Source of the DNA: Eustoma russellianum
Taxonomy: Eukaryota; Streptophyta; Magnoliopsida; Gentianales; Gentianaceae
Assembly: GCA_036186865.1 (NCBI GenBank)
Contig: AP025042.1
Location: 31,831,707 to 31,895,706 of the forward strand
DNA: 64,000 bases
Direction of reading: 5' to 3'
The notes below the pieces were generated by a model. The model had not been told where the DNA came from, ran no database searches, and saw nothing but the letters and a program-made list of their open reading frames with translations. Both the position numbers and the translations under genes were made by a program. The stretch's first letter is position 1. Each line of letters starts with the position of its first letter. Below are positions 10,697-21,201 of the stretch, in pieces.

Positions 10697-12234
10697 TATT
10701 GGAGAAAAATTTGTAAATGGGTTTGTCCAAAGTTGGTGAGCGACATACTTTGAGATTAATTAAGATTAGTTTTTTTAATCAAAAAATAAAAACTAATGAA
10801 TCCTAAATTATCTACGTGATGAGCAGATGATTTTAGGCTTTTGAATCACTCAATTTCGATATCGGATGAATGCAAAATTAATGCTCAAAGTAAGAATAAA
10901 AATTGGTTGCAAATTGGAAAATTGGTGATGTGGCTTTATGAGAAGAAGACACATCACCTTTTTGCAAATGTACCACATTGGCAAATTGAAGGAAAAATAC
11001 CATCAAATATAGTGCTAGGAGAGGCACTTTAGATGTGCCCTAAGGGCATGAGAAGTTTTTGATCGGAGGGAAGACCTACAAAGTGCCACACGTGTGCACA
11101 CGCGCACGCGCCGCCCCCTGTCTGGCTGGATCGGCTCGGGCTTGGGCTCGGGTTTGTGGCTCGTGGCTCATGGCTCGCCCGCCCGGTTCTTATCTTTTTG
11201 GACAGATTGAGCTGACAGTTTCAGCTGACTGATTCTTACCAGTCATGGGTTAATGGCCGATCAGAGGCAGTCGTGGGGCGCGTGGTGAATGTGGGAGTTA
11301 TTGGCTGATCAGTGCGGTTGTGGGTTGCCGTAACCTCTAAGATTTCCCTCTATAAATAGAGGCAGTGCACTGCTTCTGAAAGACATAAAATTTTTCCTTC
11401 TCTTCTCCTACTGCACACGAGCATTCTGCATACACTGCTGCTGCATTTCATCCATCCGAGAAGTCAGAACACTTGTCAGGTTGGTGGAGTTCTTACGTAG
11501 AAGTGCCACTCATTGGAAATGTTGGCCGTTGTATCTTGGGAGACGTTTGCAATTACCGGTTGGGCACAGTATACCGGAGCAATTCGTCTTAAGGATAGAG
11601 TCCTGGACTCGTCTTGGTTTGTGTGTTGAGCTCATCCTTGTGTTGAGCTCTTCCTTGTGTTGAGCTTATCTATGTGTTGAGCTCTTCCCTGTGTTGAGCT
11701 CATCCTTGTGTTGAGCTCTTCGTTGTGTTGAGCTCTTCCCTGTATTGAGCTTTTCTCTGTGTTGAGCTCATCCCTGTGTTGAGCTCTTTCCTATGTTGAG
11801 CTCATCTCTGTGTTGAGTTCTTCCCTTTGTATAGCTCTTCCTTGTGTTGAGCTCTTCCCTGTGTTGAGCTCATCCCTGTGTTCAACTCATCCTGCGTTGA
11901 GCTCTGCTCATCCTACGTTGAGCTCAGCTCTTCCTGCGTTGAGCTCAGCTCATCCTGCGTTGAATTGTGCTCTTCCTGCGTTATGCTCAGCTCTTCCAGT
12001 GCTGGCCTCAGCTCATCCCTGTGCTGGCCTCAGCTCATCCATGTGCTAGCCTCAGCTCTTCACTGTGCTGAGCTCAACTCATCCTTGTGCTGTACATAAT
12101 GTCAGTTTCGTTCTCTAATAAATCTGAGTTTGTATACGAGACAAAAAGGTTATCTTTTTAAAATCATTCTTTATTCCTTCGGATCCTTTCTATAACGGAT
12201 TTCACATGATGATCTTTTTTTCTTGTCTCTCAGT
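10697..12234 (+). mobile_element. copia LTR family A, second copy (solo or partial)
   Basis: Homologous to the LTR starting at 1424 across U3 (10697-11130), with the terminal TG changed to TA. A TATA box TATAAATAG is at 11351-11359. The R/U5 part reads TTCTTACGTAGAAG, CATTGGAAATGTTGG, TATCTTGGGAGACG and GGCACAGTATACCGGAGCAA, then passes into a 17-bp minisatellite. The 3' end is uncertain: a TTCTTGTCTCTCA terminus near 12234 is plausible, but no TSD was found. No internal coding domain adjoins it on either side. Confidence 0.6.
11625..12095 (+). repeat. 17-bp minisatellite (TGTTGAGCTC-type) inside the LTR
   Basis: At least 25 tandem copies of a roughly 17-bp unit, consensus TGTGTTGAGCTCWTCCY, start near 11625. 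The first half is regular. The second half (11880-12095) has a higher-order variant with doubled GAGCTCAGCTC and TGCGTTGAGCTC words. Each unit carries the palindrome GAGCTC. It sits in the transcribed R/U5 portion of the LTR. ORFs read through it are repeat artefacts. Confidence 0.9.
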
Positions 12235-12341
12235 AAGTGAAAATCTTTGGGTGTTTGTCTCTGTTAAGATTTATTGATGAACAAATAAGAAAGCTTTTGG
12301 ACCCGTGGAAAAACTGTTCTCAAAAAATGGTATATCTGGCA

Positions 12342-12973
12342 TGTGAAGGAAACCGTTATCGGCAGATTTGCAGAAAGGTAGAATTGGAGAAGAAGAAGGA
12401 GCAGGGAGAGAAAAGAACACAAAAAGAGATAACTGACAGGAGAGAGAGAAGAATCACTTTTCTGATTCACTACAATTCTTCGAAAAGATTTATTTATTAT
12501 CTTACACAATCTACCTTTTTATACTAATTTCCTGTCGTATCCTCCAAGCTCTCATAAAAACGACGGCGTTTAGCTGAATATTTACAATGAATAAATGAAT
12601 ACTGTTAATTGCTAAAACTACACCATATTGTTAAGCTGCTCTTCCTCTTTTCTTAGCTTTCTCAACTTTTCTCTTTCTTCGTTTGCTTGCCATGCCGACC
12701 TGAACTTCCTTTACTCTGCCAACCCGAGCTTCTTTCCCAAGCTCGGTACTGTAATCCTGCAATACTTCTTTATCTTTACTCTTGTAGCGCTCTGCAATAG
12801 AGCTGAGTTGGTCTTCAATCTTAGCTCGGCTAACTGGGACTTGCACACCTTCAATTCTTGTACTTCCCTGGACTTCTCCCTCACGCTCAGTTTGGTCACA
12901 CAACTTAGCGCAGCCAGTCAGTTCGGCACCCTCATGCTCAGCACGGCGAATCAGCTCAGCATTGGATTTAACA
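12342..12973 (-). repeat. 3' LTR of copia element 2
   Basis: Matches 17351-17997 over its length. On the minus strand it starts TGTTAAATCC after the polypurine tract TTGGGGGG (complement of 12974-12981) and ends TTCACA. The U3 part is rich in GAGCTGAGC / GCCGAGCT words. Confidence 0.88.
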
Positions 12974-12983
12974 CCCCCCAATC

Positions 12984-13560
12984 TCGCAAGTTGAACAAGA
13001 CTTGATACATTCAAAGCCTCCAACATTTGGTGAAATTTTCGTACTCTGCAAGTTGATGAGAAGTATGTGCTGCCATAGACTGCAACAGGCCGATTGAACT
13101 TTCTCTCAAACAAATTGACAATCAATTTCGATATGCTTAGTTCTTTCATGAAACACAGGGTTCTCAAATATGTGTACTGCAATCTTATTATCATAAAACA
13201 TGGAAATAGGCAGTCGTACCTCAACATTCAAGTCACCCAAAAAATAAGTTAACCATTGAATTTCACATGCTCCCAGTGCCATTGCCATGTACTCAGCTTC
13301 AGCCGAGCTGCGAGGTACTGTCTGTTGCTTCTTTGATTTTTGCGAGATTAGTGATGGTCCAAGGAATACACTAAAACTAGATATAAATCTCTGAGTATCA
13401 TGGCACCCTGCCCAATCAAAGTCCGTTTAAATACTGAGCTTTAGATCGCTGTTAGATGAATAAAATAGCCCCTATCCAATATTAATCTTTAAATACCTTA
13501 AAACTCTATATGCTGCTTTCAAATTTTGAGTCATTGGAGATTCAAGAAATTGACTCAGCT
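12984..13560 (-). pseudogene. pol: copia RNase H, element 2 (decayed)
   Basis: Minus-strand fragments read, in order, AAYRVLRYLK (near 13500), a degenerate DFDWAGC-type segment (near 13410), SRSSAEAEYMAMALGACEIQWL (quoted in part; near 13250-13310) and NPVFHERTKHIEIDCQFV (near 13106-13160). The last stretch before the LTR is frameshifted. The RNase H fold would remove the RNA strand after cDNA synthesis. It continues from the RT fragment just above it on the same strand. Confidence 0.8.
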
Positions 13561-13561
13561 G

Positions 13562-14450
13562 CTATTTTGCATAACTAATATCAGGTCGGGTGATGGTGAG
13601 ATATATTAGCTTCTCAACTAACCGTCTGTAAAAGGTGTTATCTAGCAGCAGTGGTGAATCCCCATCCGACAACTTTACACCTGAGTTCATAGGTGAATTA
13701 GCAGGTCTGCTGGCCATCATTCCATAAGCAAATAGCAAATCTAGTGTATACTTTCTTTGTGACAATGTTAGCCCATCCTTCGATCTGGCTACCTCAATTC
13801 CAAGAAAATATCTGAGTGTTCCAATGTTCTTGATACTAAACTCATCATCCAAATGTTTTTTAACTTTGTCAATAATCTCAAGATTGTTATCTGCCAAAAC
13901 CACATCATCAGCATATACTAACAAGTGCAATATATCATTTCCCTTGTGATACGTAAACTAACCGTAATCATGATAACATTTTTTGAATCCTTGTTTCAAT
14001 AAAGCTCGCGTTAATTTCTCATTGCATTCTCGGCTAGCTTGTTTAAGCCTATACAACGACTTATGTAGTTTATAGGCCATCCCCTCCTCTGTTTCCTAAA
14101 ATCCCAGAGGTAGCTTCATGTATATCTTTTCCTTGAAATCCCCATGTAGAAATGCATTGTTAATATCTAACTGACGCAAGTACCAACCCTGAGCAGCAGG
14201 CAGTGGTGGTAATGTCTTTACCGTAGTTAACTTAGCAACAGGAGAAGACGTCTCATAGTAATCTACTCCTTCCTGCTGAGTGAACTCTTTAGCCACTAAG
14301 CGTGCCTTGTACCGTTGAATATCTCCATGGGGCTAAAACTTCAGTTTGTACACCCATTTGCATCCCACTGCTTGTTTGTTAGGAGGTAATTTCACAATGC
14401 TCCACGTTCCATTTGCCTCCAGGGCCTTGACCTCTTCCTTCATTGCTTCC
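13562..14450 (-). pseudogene. pol: copia reverse transcriptase, element 2 (decayed)
   Basis: Minus-strand RT landmarks: GCKWVYKLK-like region near 14330-14370, EFTQQEGVDYYETSSPVAK, QLDINNAFLHGDFKEKIYM (14110-14180), the tail of a KSLYRLKQASRE-type motif near 14030-14060, and the catalytic LLVYADDVVLADN at about 13890-13925. The catalytic box is Y-A-D-D, where the other elements here have YVDD or YMDD. The fingers region (YRRLVEKLIYLTITRPDISY) precedes RNase H. Several stops and at least two frame changes inactivate it. Confidence 0.85.
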
Positions 14451-14941
14451 TGTCACTCCTTAAATTTTACTGCCTCAACAAAGTTATTAGGTTCAACATA
14501 ATTATCTAAAATTATATAAAATGCTTTAAACATAGAAGAACACCTATTGTAATTTCTGTAGTGATCAAGAGGATAAAGGGTTTGGTTACATTGATAATAT
14601 TGGAGATGAGCAGGAGGTCTTCTTGTTCTGGCAGATCTTCTGAGAGTATCTGGTACTTGAATAGAATCAGTCAATGTCTTAGTTGACTCGAGGGGAACAT
14701 TGCTAGGCAGCTCGGCCTCGGGAGGAATGGTGGTAGGCAGCCTGGCCGAAGATTCATTTAGCTCTGCTAAGGGAACATGAAGGTAATATGGGACATCATC
14801 TTGATCAAGAGGTTGTTTGAAAGGGAAGAGATGTTCATGAAAGACAACATCTCGTGAGATGAAAAATTTCCCTTAGCTGTGCTCAACAAGTATGTAACCT
14901 TTTGTTGACACGGGAAACCCAAGAAAGGCACATTTGGAGCT

Positions 14942-16425
14942 TCAATCATCAAACTTTGGTCTGCTATGAGCTGAGGTGCAGGCAAACACTTGACATCCAA
15001 ATACTTTCAATTGATTATACTCTGGCTCTTTTCCATATAATACTCTATAGAAGGTTTTAGTTTGTAGAATGGGAGTTGAAAGTCTGTTCATGAGATATAC
15101 AGCATGTGAGATGCAGTACCCCCAGAACTTAATTGGTATTCCAAACTGCAACCTAAGAGCTCGGGCATGACTTAGACTGTGTTGATGTTTGCGTTCTACC
15201 AGTCCATTTTGCTCGGAAATATTCATGCTAGAAGTTTGATGTATTATTCCTTTTGTTTTGTAGAACAATGGAATGTGGAATTCTACACTATTATCAGACC
15301 GCACACACTTAACTTTTTTCTCAAATTGAGTGAAAACCATTTCTACAAATGACTTAACTAGAATAGTGGCTTCTTTTTTTTGTTTCATAAGGAACACCCA
15401 TGTAAAACAGGAATAATCATCAACAATAGTCGGAAAATATCGTTGATTATGAATAGTTAAATGCTTGTAGGGTTCCCAAATATCAAGATGTATTAAGTCA
15501 AAATAAGACATGGTTTTGGATATTGACAATGGGAATGACTTCCTTTTTTGCTTAGCTAAAGGATAAACGGGGCAAACAAACGTACATTCAGAAGTGTGAA
15601 ATTTATTGTCTAAATTTTTCAAGACTATAAACGGTGGATGACCATGCCTATAGTGCCATAATGCGGCTGTGGTCTTAATGACTTGTGGTTTGATTTCAAC
15701 AAAACATGTGGTTAAACTCGATGGACTGTATGTTTTTTTATCTGTGATGTCATGTCCAAGTGATACAAACCTCCCTGCAACTCAGCTAAACCAATCTTCA
15801 TCTGAAAAGCTCTGTCCTGAATTAGACAAGAATTGTCAAAGAAGAAAGTAGAACTGTTAATGTCTTTTATGAGTTTCCCTAAGGATAATAAGTTGAAAGT
15901 GAAGGAAGAGACATGGACTACATTGTAGAGTTTCAGACAAGGACTGAAGGCAACAGTGCGGATGTGACATACTGGGGATAAGGACCCATTTGGCATTTTG
16001 ACATTCATGTTGGATATTGCTTTGTAAGACAAAAAGGGAAGAAGTGAAAAAGAAATATAGTGTGTCGTTCCTGAGTCTAAAATCCATTTAATATGAGCTA
16101 GATACTTAACTTGATCCAATACCTGTGCCTGATTAGTAAAATTTGCTCCAAGGACTTTCACCTGATTTGCTTGAGGTTGACTAGCCAAAGTCTGTCGATC
16201 TCGGACTTGGACTCCCTGCAATAACTTCATAAGCTTACCATACTGCTCCTTTGTTATCCTCACTGATGCCTCACTATCTTGGTTCCTTGAATCCTGTACA
16301 GCATTATCCGAGATCACAGCAACATAGTTTGTAACAGGTCCACCTCTGCCTCTTCCTTTAGATGGAAAACCATGAAACCTAGAACATTTTGCTTCTTTGT
16401 GTCCCTTCATTCTACAAAATTGCAT
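14942..16425 (-). pseudogene. pol: copia protease-integrase, element 2 (decayed)
   Basis: From high to low coordinate: a partial zinc knuckle FCRMKGHKEAKC (near 16380-16420) that lacks its first Cys in this frame; the protease KWILDSGTTHYIS with an intact DSG; the integrase zinc-binding half near 15580-15660; DLIHLDIWEPYKH (first catalytic Asp); CVRSDNSVEFH (second Asp); and SEQNGLVERKHQHS (Glu). The conserved SHAVYLMNRLSTPIL and VFGCQVFACTSAH blocks then lead into the variable linker (14453-14940). Interrupted by frameshifts near 15700 and stops. Confidence 0.85.
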
Positions 16426-17266
16426 TGTGTTCTACTATACCAACCTAACTGTGATCCCTGTGGTTTACTGCAAGTACCTAGAATTCCCTTCTTCTCTTCC
16501 AAAAAATTCTTAGATCCAGAAATGTGGTTAAAGCTCACTCCCAGGACTTGCTGCTCAGCACTTGCAGGTTGACTGCTATGGTTTGGTTGCCTCTCATGCT
16601 TCAGAACTATACCAATCGCTTTCTTAACAAAAGGCAAATGTGTGGTCATCAATATCTGAGACTTAACATGCGTGTACTCTTCATTCATCCCTTTCAGGAA
16701 CCGTATCAGATAATCTTCCTCATCATACATCGTCAATTTTTCCAGCATACCACAGTGACACTTAGGGCCACACTCACACACATGTAGAGGTCTTAATATC
16801 TGTAACCCATCCCACAATATTTTCAATCTAGTAAAATACTCAGTTACCGAAGAACTACCTTGCTTGGTTGAATCGATATCTTAGATCAAATCTGATAACC
16901 TGAAGGGATTAGCATCAGAAAACCTTTCATTGAGGTCTTGCCAAACTTCTACTGTTGTGTCCATCCACAACACATTCTGTGAGATCGATGAGCTGATAGA
17001 CTTATGAGCCAAGAAAGGACCATATTGTTGCATTGAGTCCACGCATCAAACTTATTGCTAGTTGAATCTGGAACCTTAACACTTCCAGTGACTAAACCCA
17101 GCTTATTTTTATACAAGAGAGCCATTCGCATGGCTCTTGTCCACGAACTATAGTTGCTTCCACTGAAGACAGGTTTAACTAGAACGAGAGAAGGGTTCTC
17201 ATTAGGATGAAGATAGAAGGGACTAGAAGGAGTAATTTCGTTTGAAGAAGAAGAATTGGATGTCAT
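16407..17266 (-). pseudogene. gag: copia Gag, element 2 (decayed)
   Basis: The ATG is at 17264-17266 on the minus strand, 85 bp inside the 5' LTR. The N-terminus MTSNSSSSNE is followed by FYLHPNENPSLVLVKPVFSG, the same gag signature as in elements 1 and 3, then YSSWTRAMRMALLYKNKLG. Capsid-like segments continue in other frames (LIRFLKGMNEEYTHVKSQIL near 16690-16730; CECGPKCHCG near 16760-16785). Frameshifts lie near 16940-16960 and 16830. Confidence 0.85.
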
Positions 17267-17350
17267 TGAAACCAGATGAAACCAAATAGAACCAAGAGCA
17301 GAAAGATCAAGAATCCACAAAATACAGCTGAAACTATTTCTCTGATACCA

Positions 17351-17997
17351 TGTGAAGAAAACCGTTATCTGCAGATTTGCAGAAAGGTAGAGTCGGAGAA
17401 GAAGAAGGAGAAGGGAGTGAAAAGAATATGGAAAGACATAACTGACAGGAGAGAGAAGAATCAATTTTCTGATTCAATGCAATTCTTGGAAAAGATACAT
17501 TTGTTCTCCTACACAATCTACCTTTTTATACTAATTTACTATCCTATCCTCCAAGCTATCATAAAAACGATAGCGTTTAGCCGAATATTTACAAAGAATA
17601 AATGAATACTATTAATTGCTAAAACTACACCGTATTGTTATGTTGATATTCCCCTTCTTTTAGCTTTCTCAACTTTCCTCTTTCTTCGTTTGGCTGTCAT
17701 GCTGACCTGAACTTCCTCTGCTCTGCGGACCTGAGCTTCTTTCCCAAGCTCGGTACTGTCATCTTGCAATACTTCCTTACCTTTACTCTTGTTGCGCTCT
17801 ACAATGGAGCTGACTTGGTCTTCAATCTCAGCTCGGCCAACTGAGACTTGCACACCTTCAATTCTCGTGCTTCCCTGGACTTCTCTGTCATGCTCAGCTC
17901 GGTCACACAACTCAGCTCGACCAGTCAGTTCGGCACCCTCATGCTCAGCACAACCAATCCGCTCAGCTCGGCTAGTTAGTTCACACTGGATTTAACA
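17351..17997 (-). repeat. 5' LTR and adjoining primer site, copia element 2
   Basis: On the minus strand the LTR begins TGTTAAATCC at 17997 and ends TTCTTCACA at 17351. It is followed directly by the primer-binding site TGGTATCAGAG (complement of 17340-17350). A TATA box TATAAAAAGG is near 17523-17532 on the same strand. Confidence 0.9.
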
Positions 17998-18606
17998 TGG
18001 CGTTTATTAATTTACTCATGTATAGCGAAAGATTGCAGAAATCTGTTTATTTTTTTTGGAGAAGGGAATGATACCTCTGGATTGTATTAATTTCAAACCA
18101 TCCTGAGAAAAACTTTCAAAACATTCTTTTTTCCATTTTGGTGGTTCTTTACTTATTTGTTATTTGAACTTATTGTTGATGATTCATGCTTTAATTTAAG
18201 TCACGGAAAATGACGTCACGGTAAATGCATTAGATGAGTAGCATTTACTAATAACAGAAGAGGTTTAATTAAGTTTTACGAAAGCACATGGTACATGCCT
18301 CCAAACCATCTAACGCATTTCCATAGAGAGTCCTCTGCATTCGCATATAGTGTTGAACTTTGGTGGTGGTGTGGGGGAAGGTTTGGGAATCCTAGTTTTA
18401 TACACTAGTGATTTTACCTATATGTCACTAAGTTCTGAGGTATATACACAAGTATTTTATCTGTTGTCTATTGACCCCAATTAAATACACCTTTGCAAGT
18501 TTAATTTTATCAGTTTGATAGTTGTCACCACATAAAAGAGTATGTGTGTATATATGTGAATATGTGAATATACATATACATATATGTATATATGTTTATA
18601 TGATAT
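17998..18606. other. no gene seen; host DNA between element 2 and solo LTR
   Basis: AT-rich, with a short TATATG-rich microsatellite-like patch near 18540-18600. No ORF of recognisable content. Confidence 0.5.
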
Positions 18607-19159
18607 TGTTAAGTTTGGAGGAACTGAAGTCAGCAACCGGACTGAGCTGCAGAGCTAGAGAGGGCCGAGCTGAGCTGCACAACAAAAGTTATCTCAGACA
18701 GAAGCTTTGCCGAGCAGAGCTGAAAAGCAGAGCATTGACCTCAGCTCGCAGTACATCGGAAGTTTACGGGATTGAATATTCCTTGATTGGAGATTTGATT
18801 GAAGAGAATCATGTTCTAACTCTTCATAATTATATTTTGTAAGGAATATATGATAGAGTCATATTCATGGTAATGTAGCGATGTAAAAAAAGTTCCATAA
18901 ATCATGTTGATCCTTTACTCCCTATAAAATCTCCTGTTAAACGCAGGTTTGTTGTAACTCAATTCGTCGACAGTGAATTTCTTGACTTGCTGCAGCCGTG
19001 AGTTTTTCTCTTTCTTGAGGGTTTTCCCACGGAAAAACGTATGTTCTTCGTTTAATGTTTTCTTTGATAATTATTCATTACGTTTGTATCGCAATAGTGT
19101 GTTTGTACGTCTTGTTAACAATCGTCTTGGTTGTTTTTGTTGTTCCGCAATCCCTAACA
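18607..19159 (+). mobile_element. solo LTR, 553 bp
   Basis: Starts TGTTAAGTTTGGAGG and ends CCGCAATCCCTAACA. Flanks are GATAT (18602-18606) and GATAC (19160-19164), a TSD with one mismatch. The promoter-like TATAAAA is at 18923-18929. A GTTTTCCCACGGAAAAAC inverted repeat lies in the R/U5 part near 19019-19036. No primer site or coding region adjoins either end, so it is the product of LTR-LTR recombination. Family unknown. Confidence 0.82.
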
Positions 19160-19257
19160 GATACGTATATGTTATCTATAGGTATAAGCCTATATATATG
19201 TGTGTGAATATATATGTATATACATATATGTGGGTGTGTCTACACACATGCGCGCGC

Positions 19258-19259
19258 AG

Positions 19260-19337
<78 letters not shown>
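19258..19337. repeat. (TG)n(TA)n microsatellite
   Basis: A TATATATGTGTG run passes into a pure TA repeat ending near 19337. It lies upstream of the host coding exon. Confidence 0.95.
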
Positions 19338-19340
<3 letters not shown>

Positions 19341-19421
19341 AAAAGTCTTTAGGTCTAGCGGTTGAGTAGCATTTATCCCATTCCCGTGTCTCGAGTTCGA
19401 TTACCCGTCCTAATTTTAAAA
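19338..19421 (+). mobile_element. short tRNA-related SINE head in the TA repeat
   Basis: Reads GTCTTTAGGTCTAGCGGTTG (A-box-like TCTAGCGGTTGAGTAGC) and, about 30 bp on, CTCGAGTTCGATTACCCG (B-box-like GAGTTCGATTACC). This is the two-box layout of a pol III promoter, in about 84 bp. TA repeats flank both sides, as if it inserted in the microsatellite. Too diverged and lacking a proper acceptor stem to be called a tRNA gene. Confidence 0.55.
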
Positions 19422-19636
19422 TATATATATATGTGTGAGAGAGAGAGATGTCTCCGTTGGAGTTACTAACACTTGATGTCTATGTTGATCGAATTTCTAT
19501 TTTTATTTTGTAAATTCATACTCGATACTCACTATTAGAACTAATGTTTGGGTAAACATTTTACCTTTCCTTCGCCTTCTAACCTCTTCCAGAGAAACGA
19601 CTGAACATCGACTGTCGCTTTGACGTGAATACTTCA

Positions 19637-20266
19637 ATGGAAAGGCTTAGGCTTTCATGTATGGAGGAGGAGCAGCAACCAACGAGTCCTCTGTCTAAAC
19701 GGCTGAACCTATCACTGGAGCAGCATCCAAAGGGTCCAAGACTTTTCGGAATTGATCTCCATAAACCAACTCATCTGCAGTCGCCCAGAACTCCAATCCC
19801 TGTAACTTCAGCCCCAAATAATCGAAATCCAGTTCCGGTAACTCGATCTTTCCAATATTTTATGCCCTACCATACCCAACATTGCCCACATGGAAGCTAT
19901 ATCTCTGATGGACCACGGTTTGACGGAAACAGTACTAATGGTGGCATGGCTTTGGACCTTAATTATCCAATTGCAACAAGCATGCACCTGGGTCCTCCGA
20001 TGGCGATAGATGATGCCACCGGATATGTTGCTAATGATGGTGGGGGTTTGGACTTAAATTCTCCAACTGAAGGTTGTATGTATATTGGTCCTTCGGTCGC
20101 CATAGGCGATAACGCCGGAGATAATGGTAATGGAGGCATTTTTCATCTTGTGCCGCCTGTGATGGCTGATGTTATGACCTTCATCGAAAATAGGGCGCCC
20201 GAGCTTCGACCTAGGGTCGATGCTATTGTTCAAGCGTTTATAGAAGGGAAGATTACATTGCCCTTA
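19637..20266 (+). CDS. unrecognised host protein with DLNxP and LxLxL motifs, main exon
   Basis: This exon gives 210 codons in phase 0, ending before GTAAGT (donor 20267). It joins in frame to exons at 29297-29341 and 29697-29771 for a predicted 249 residues. LNLSL is at residues 23-27; LDLNYP (106-111) and LDLNSP (138-143) each begin one copy of an imperfect 32-residue repeat (DLNxP .. GP .. AI.D.AG). LxLxL and DLNxP are EAR-type motifs, known to recruit TOPLESS-like corepressors, so a nuclear repression role is possible but inferred. I recognise no domain. The ATG at 19637 may not be the true start: the frame stays open upstream to a pyrimidine-rich acceptor CTTCCAG ending at 19592, with CTAAC at about 19579, so a 5' exon may exist. 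Codon use and low decay contrast with the surrounding TE pseudogenes. Confidence 0.65.
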
Positions 20267-20946
20267 GTAAGTGAATTACTGCTTTTAAAGTTTTACCTAT
20301 TATTCATTTCTTGGTTGTATCATGAGATTCTCTATAGAACATGATTTTTGCTGTTTGAAAAAGTATTAAACCATATCACTTAGGATAAATTAATTTGCAC
20401 GGTTCAGAGTGAAGTATAAAAGATAACCCTGTGATGAGGCTATTACATGAGTCTTCTATGTCATGATTTGTTAAGAATGAAGAATTTTTTTACTTAAACA
20501 ATATAAAAATCAGACGTAAATCTGGTTAGGTAGATTACTAACAGAAGATAGTTTGCATTTAAGTTTTCATTCATATGATTGTTACATTTTTGCAGATGAC
20601 TGCTTGACATGTTCCTCTCAACATTGATTTGCACTAAAAACAGGACGACTTTTCACAATTTTCATGTTAAGATGTTAGATAGTCCTGGATTGCCATTCTA
20701 TTCTATTATTGCTAGTTCTTGCAATTTTTTGGTTGCATTATATTCTTATAGTTAAGGAAAAAATGTTGAAGTTATTGCATTGTCTTAAAAAGTTCAAGGC
20801 CATAGTAAATAACTCGAATGCTACTAAAAGAAAAGGAAAAGAAAACAAAGGTTAGCAAAGAATATCACAAGGGAAGTAAAACTCTTTAGAATATCCTCGC
20901 AAAAAAATCTCCGCTTCCTCAATCATATTTGTGAAAGAATTCATTA
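20267..20946. other. intron 1, part before the LINE
   Basis: Begins GTAAGTGAAT. AT-rich with no ORF of content. Ends with the target site AAAGAATTCATTA (20934-20946) that is repeated after the LINE at 29176-29188. Confidence 0.6.
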
Positions 20947-21201
20947 ATCGGTACACACAATAATAGGGTTTAGGGAGAAAAACTCTGTGTCTTCTTTCTA
21001 GAAGAAACCGTTCGTCCTGCTTTCGTTCCTCTTTCCAAACGGATTTCAACTCAAATCTCCTCAGCTTTGATTTTTGTTCTACTCACTCGATTGTGAATCA
21101 TTGATGTCAGAACTATGCCAGAAACAAAGGCAGTTAGGACTGCGCTGAAGCTAAAACATGCTTGAAGAAGGAAGAGTACTTTGGCATCTAGCTCTAGTAT
21201 G

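Larger units (their letters stand above)
12342..17997 (-). mobile_element. complete Ty1/copia element 2 (inverted)
   Basis: The LTRs are 12342-12973 (3' LTR on this strand) and 17351-17997 (5' LTR). Flanking 5-mers are TGGCA (12337-12341) and TGGCG (17998-18002), a TSD with one mismatch. On the minus strand the order is gag, protease, integrase, RT, RNase H. The primer site and polypurine tract are both where expected. Multiple stops and frameshifts show it is inactive. Confidence 0.9.

Noticed and set aside
11810..12099. Overlapping ORFs rich in Ser/Leu/Cys
   Set aside because: Translations of the 17-bp GAGCTC minisatellite.
12631..13227. 198-codon minus-strand ORF
   Set aside because: It runs from the RNase H tail of element 2 into its LTR; basic/acidic low-complexity sequence is LTR read-through.
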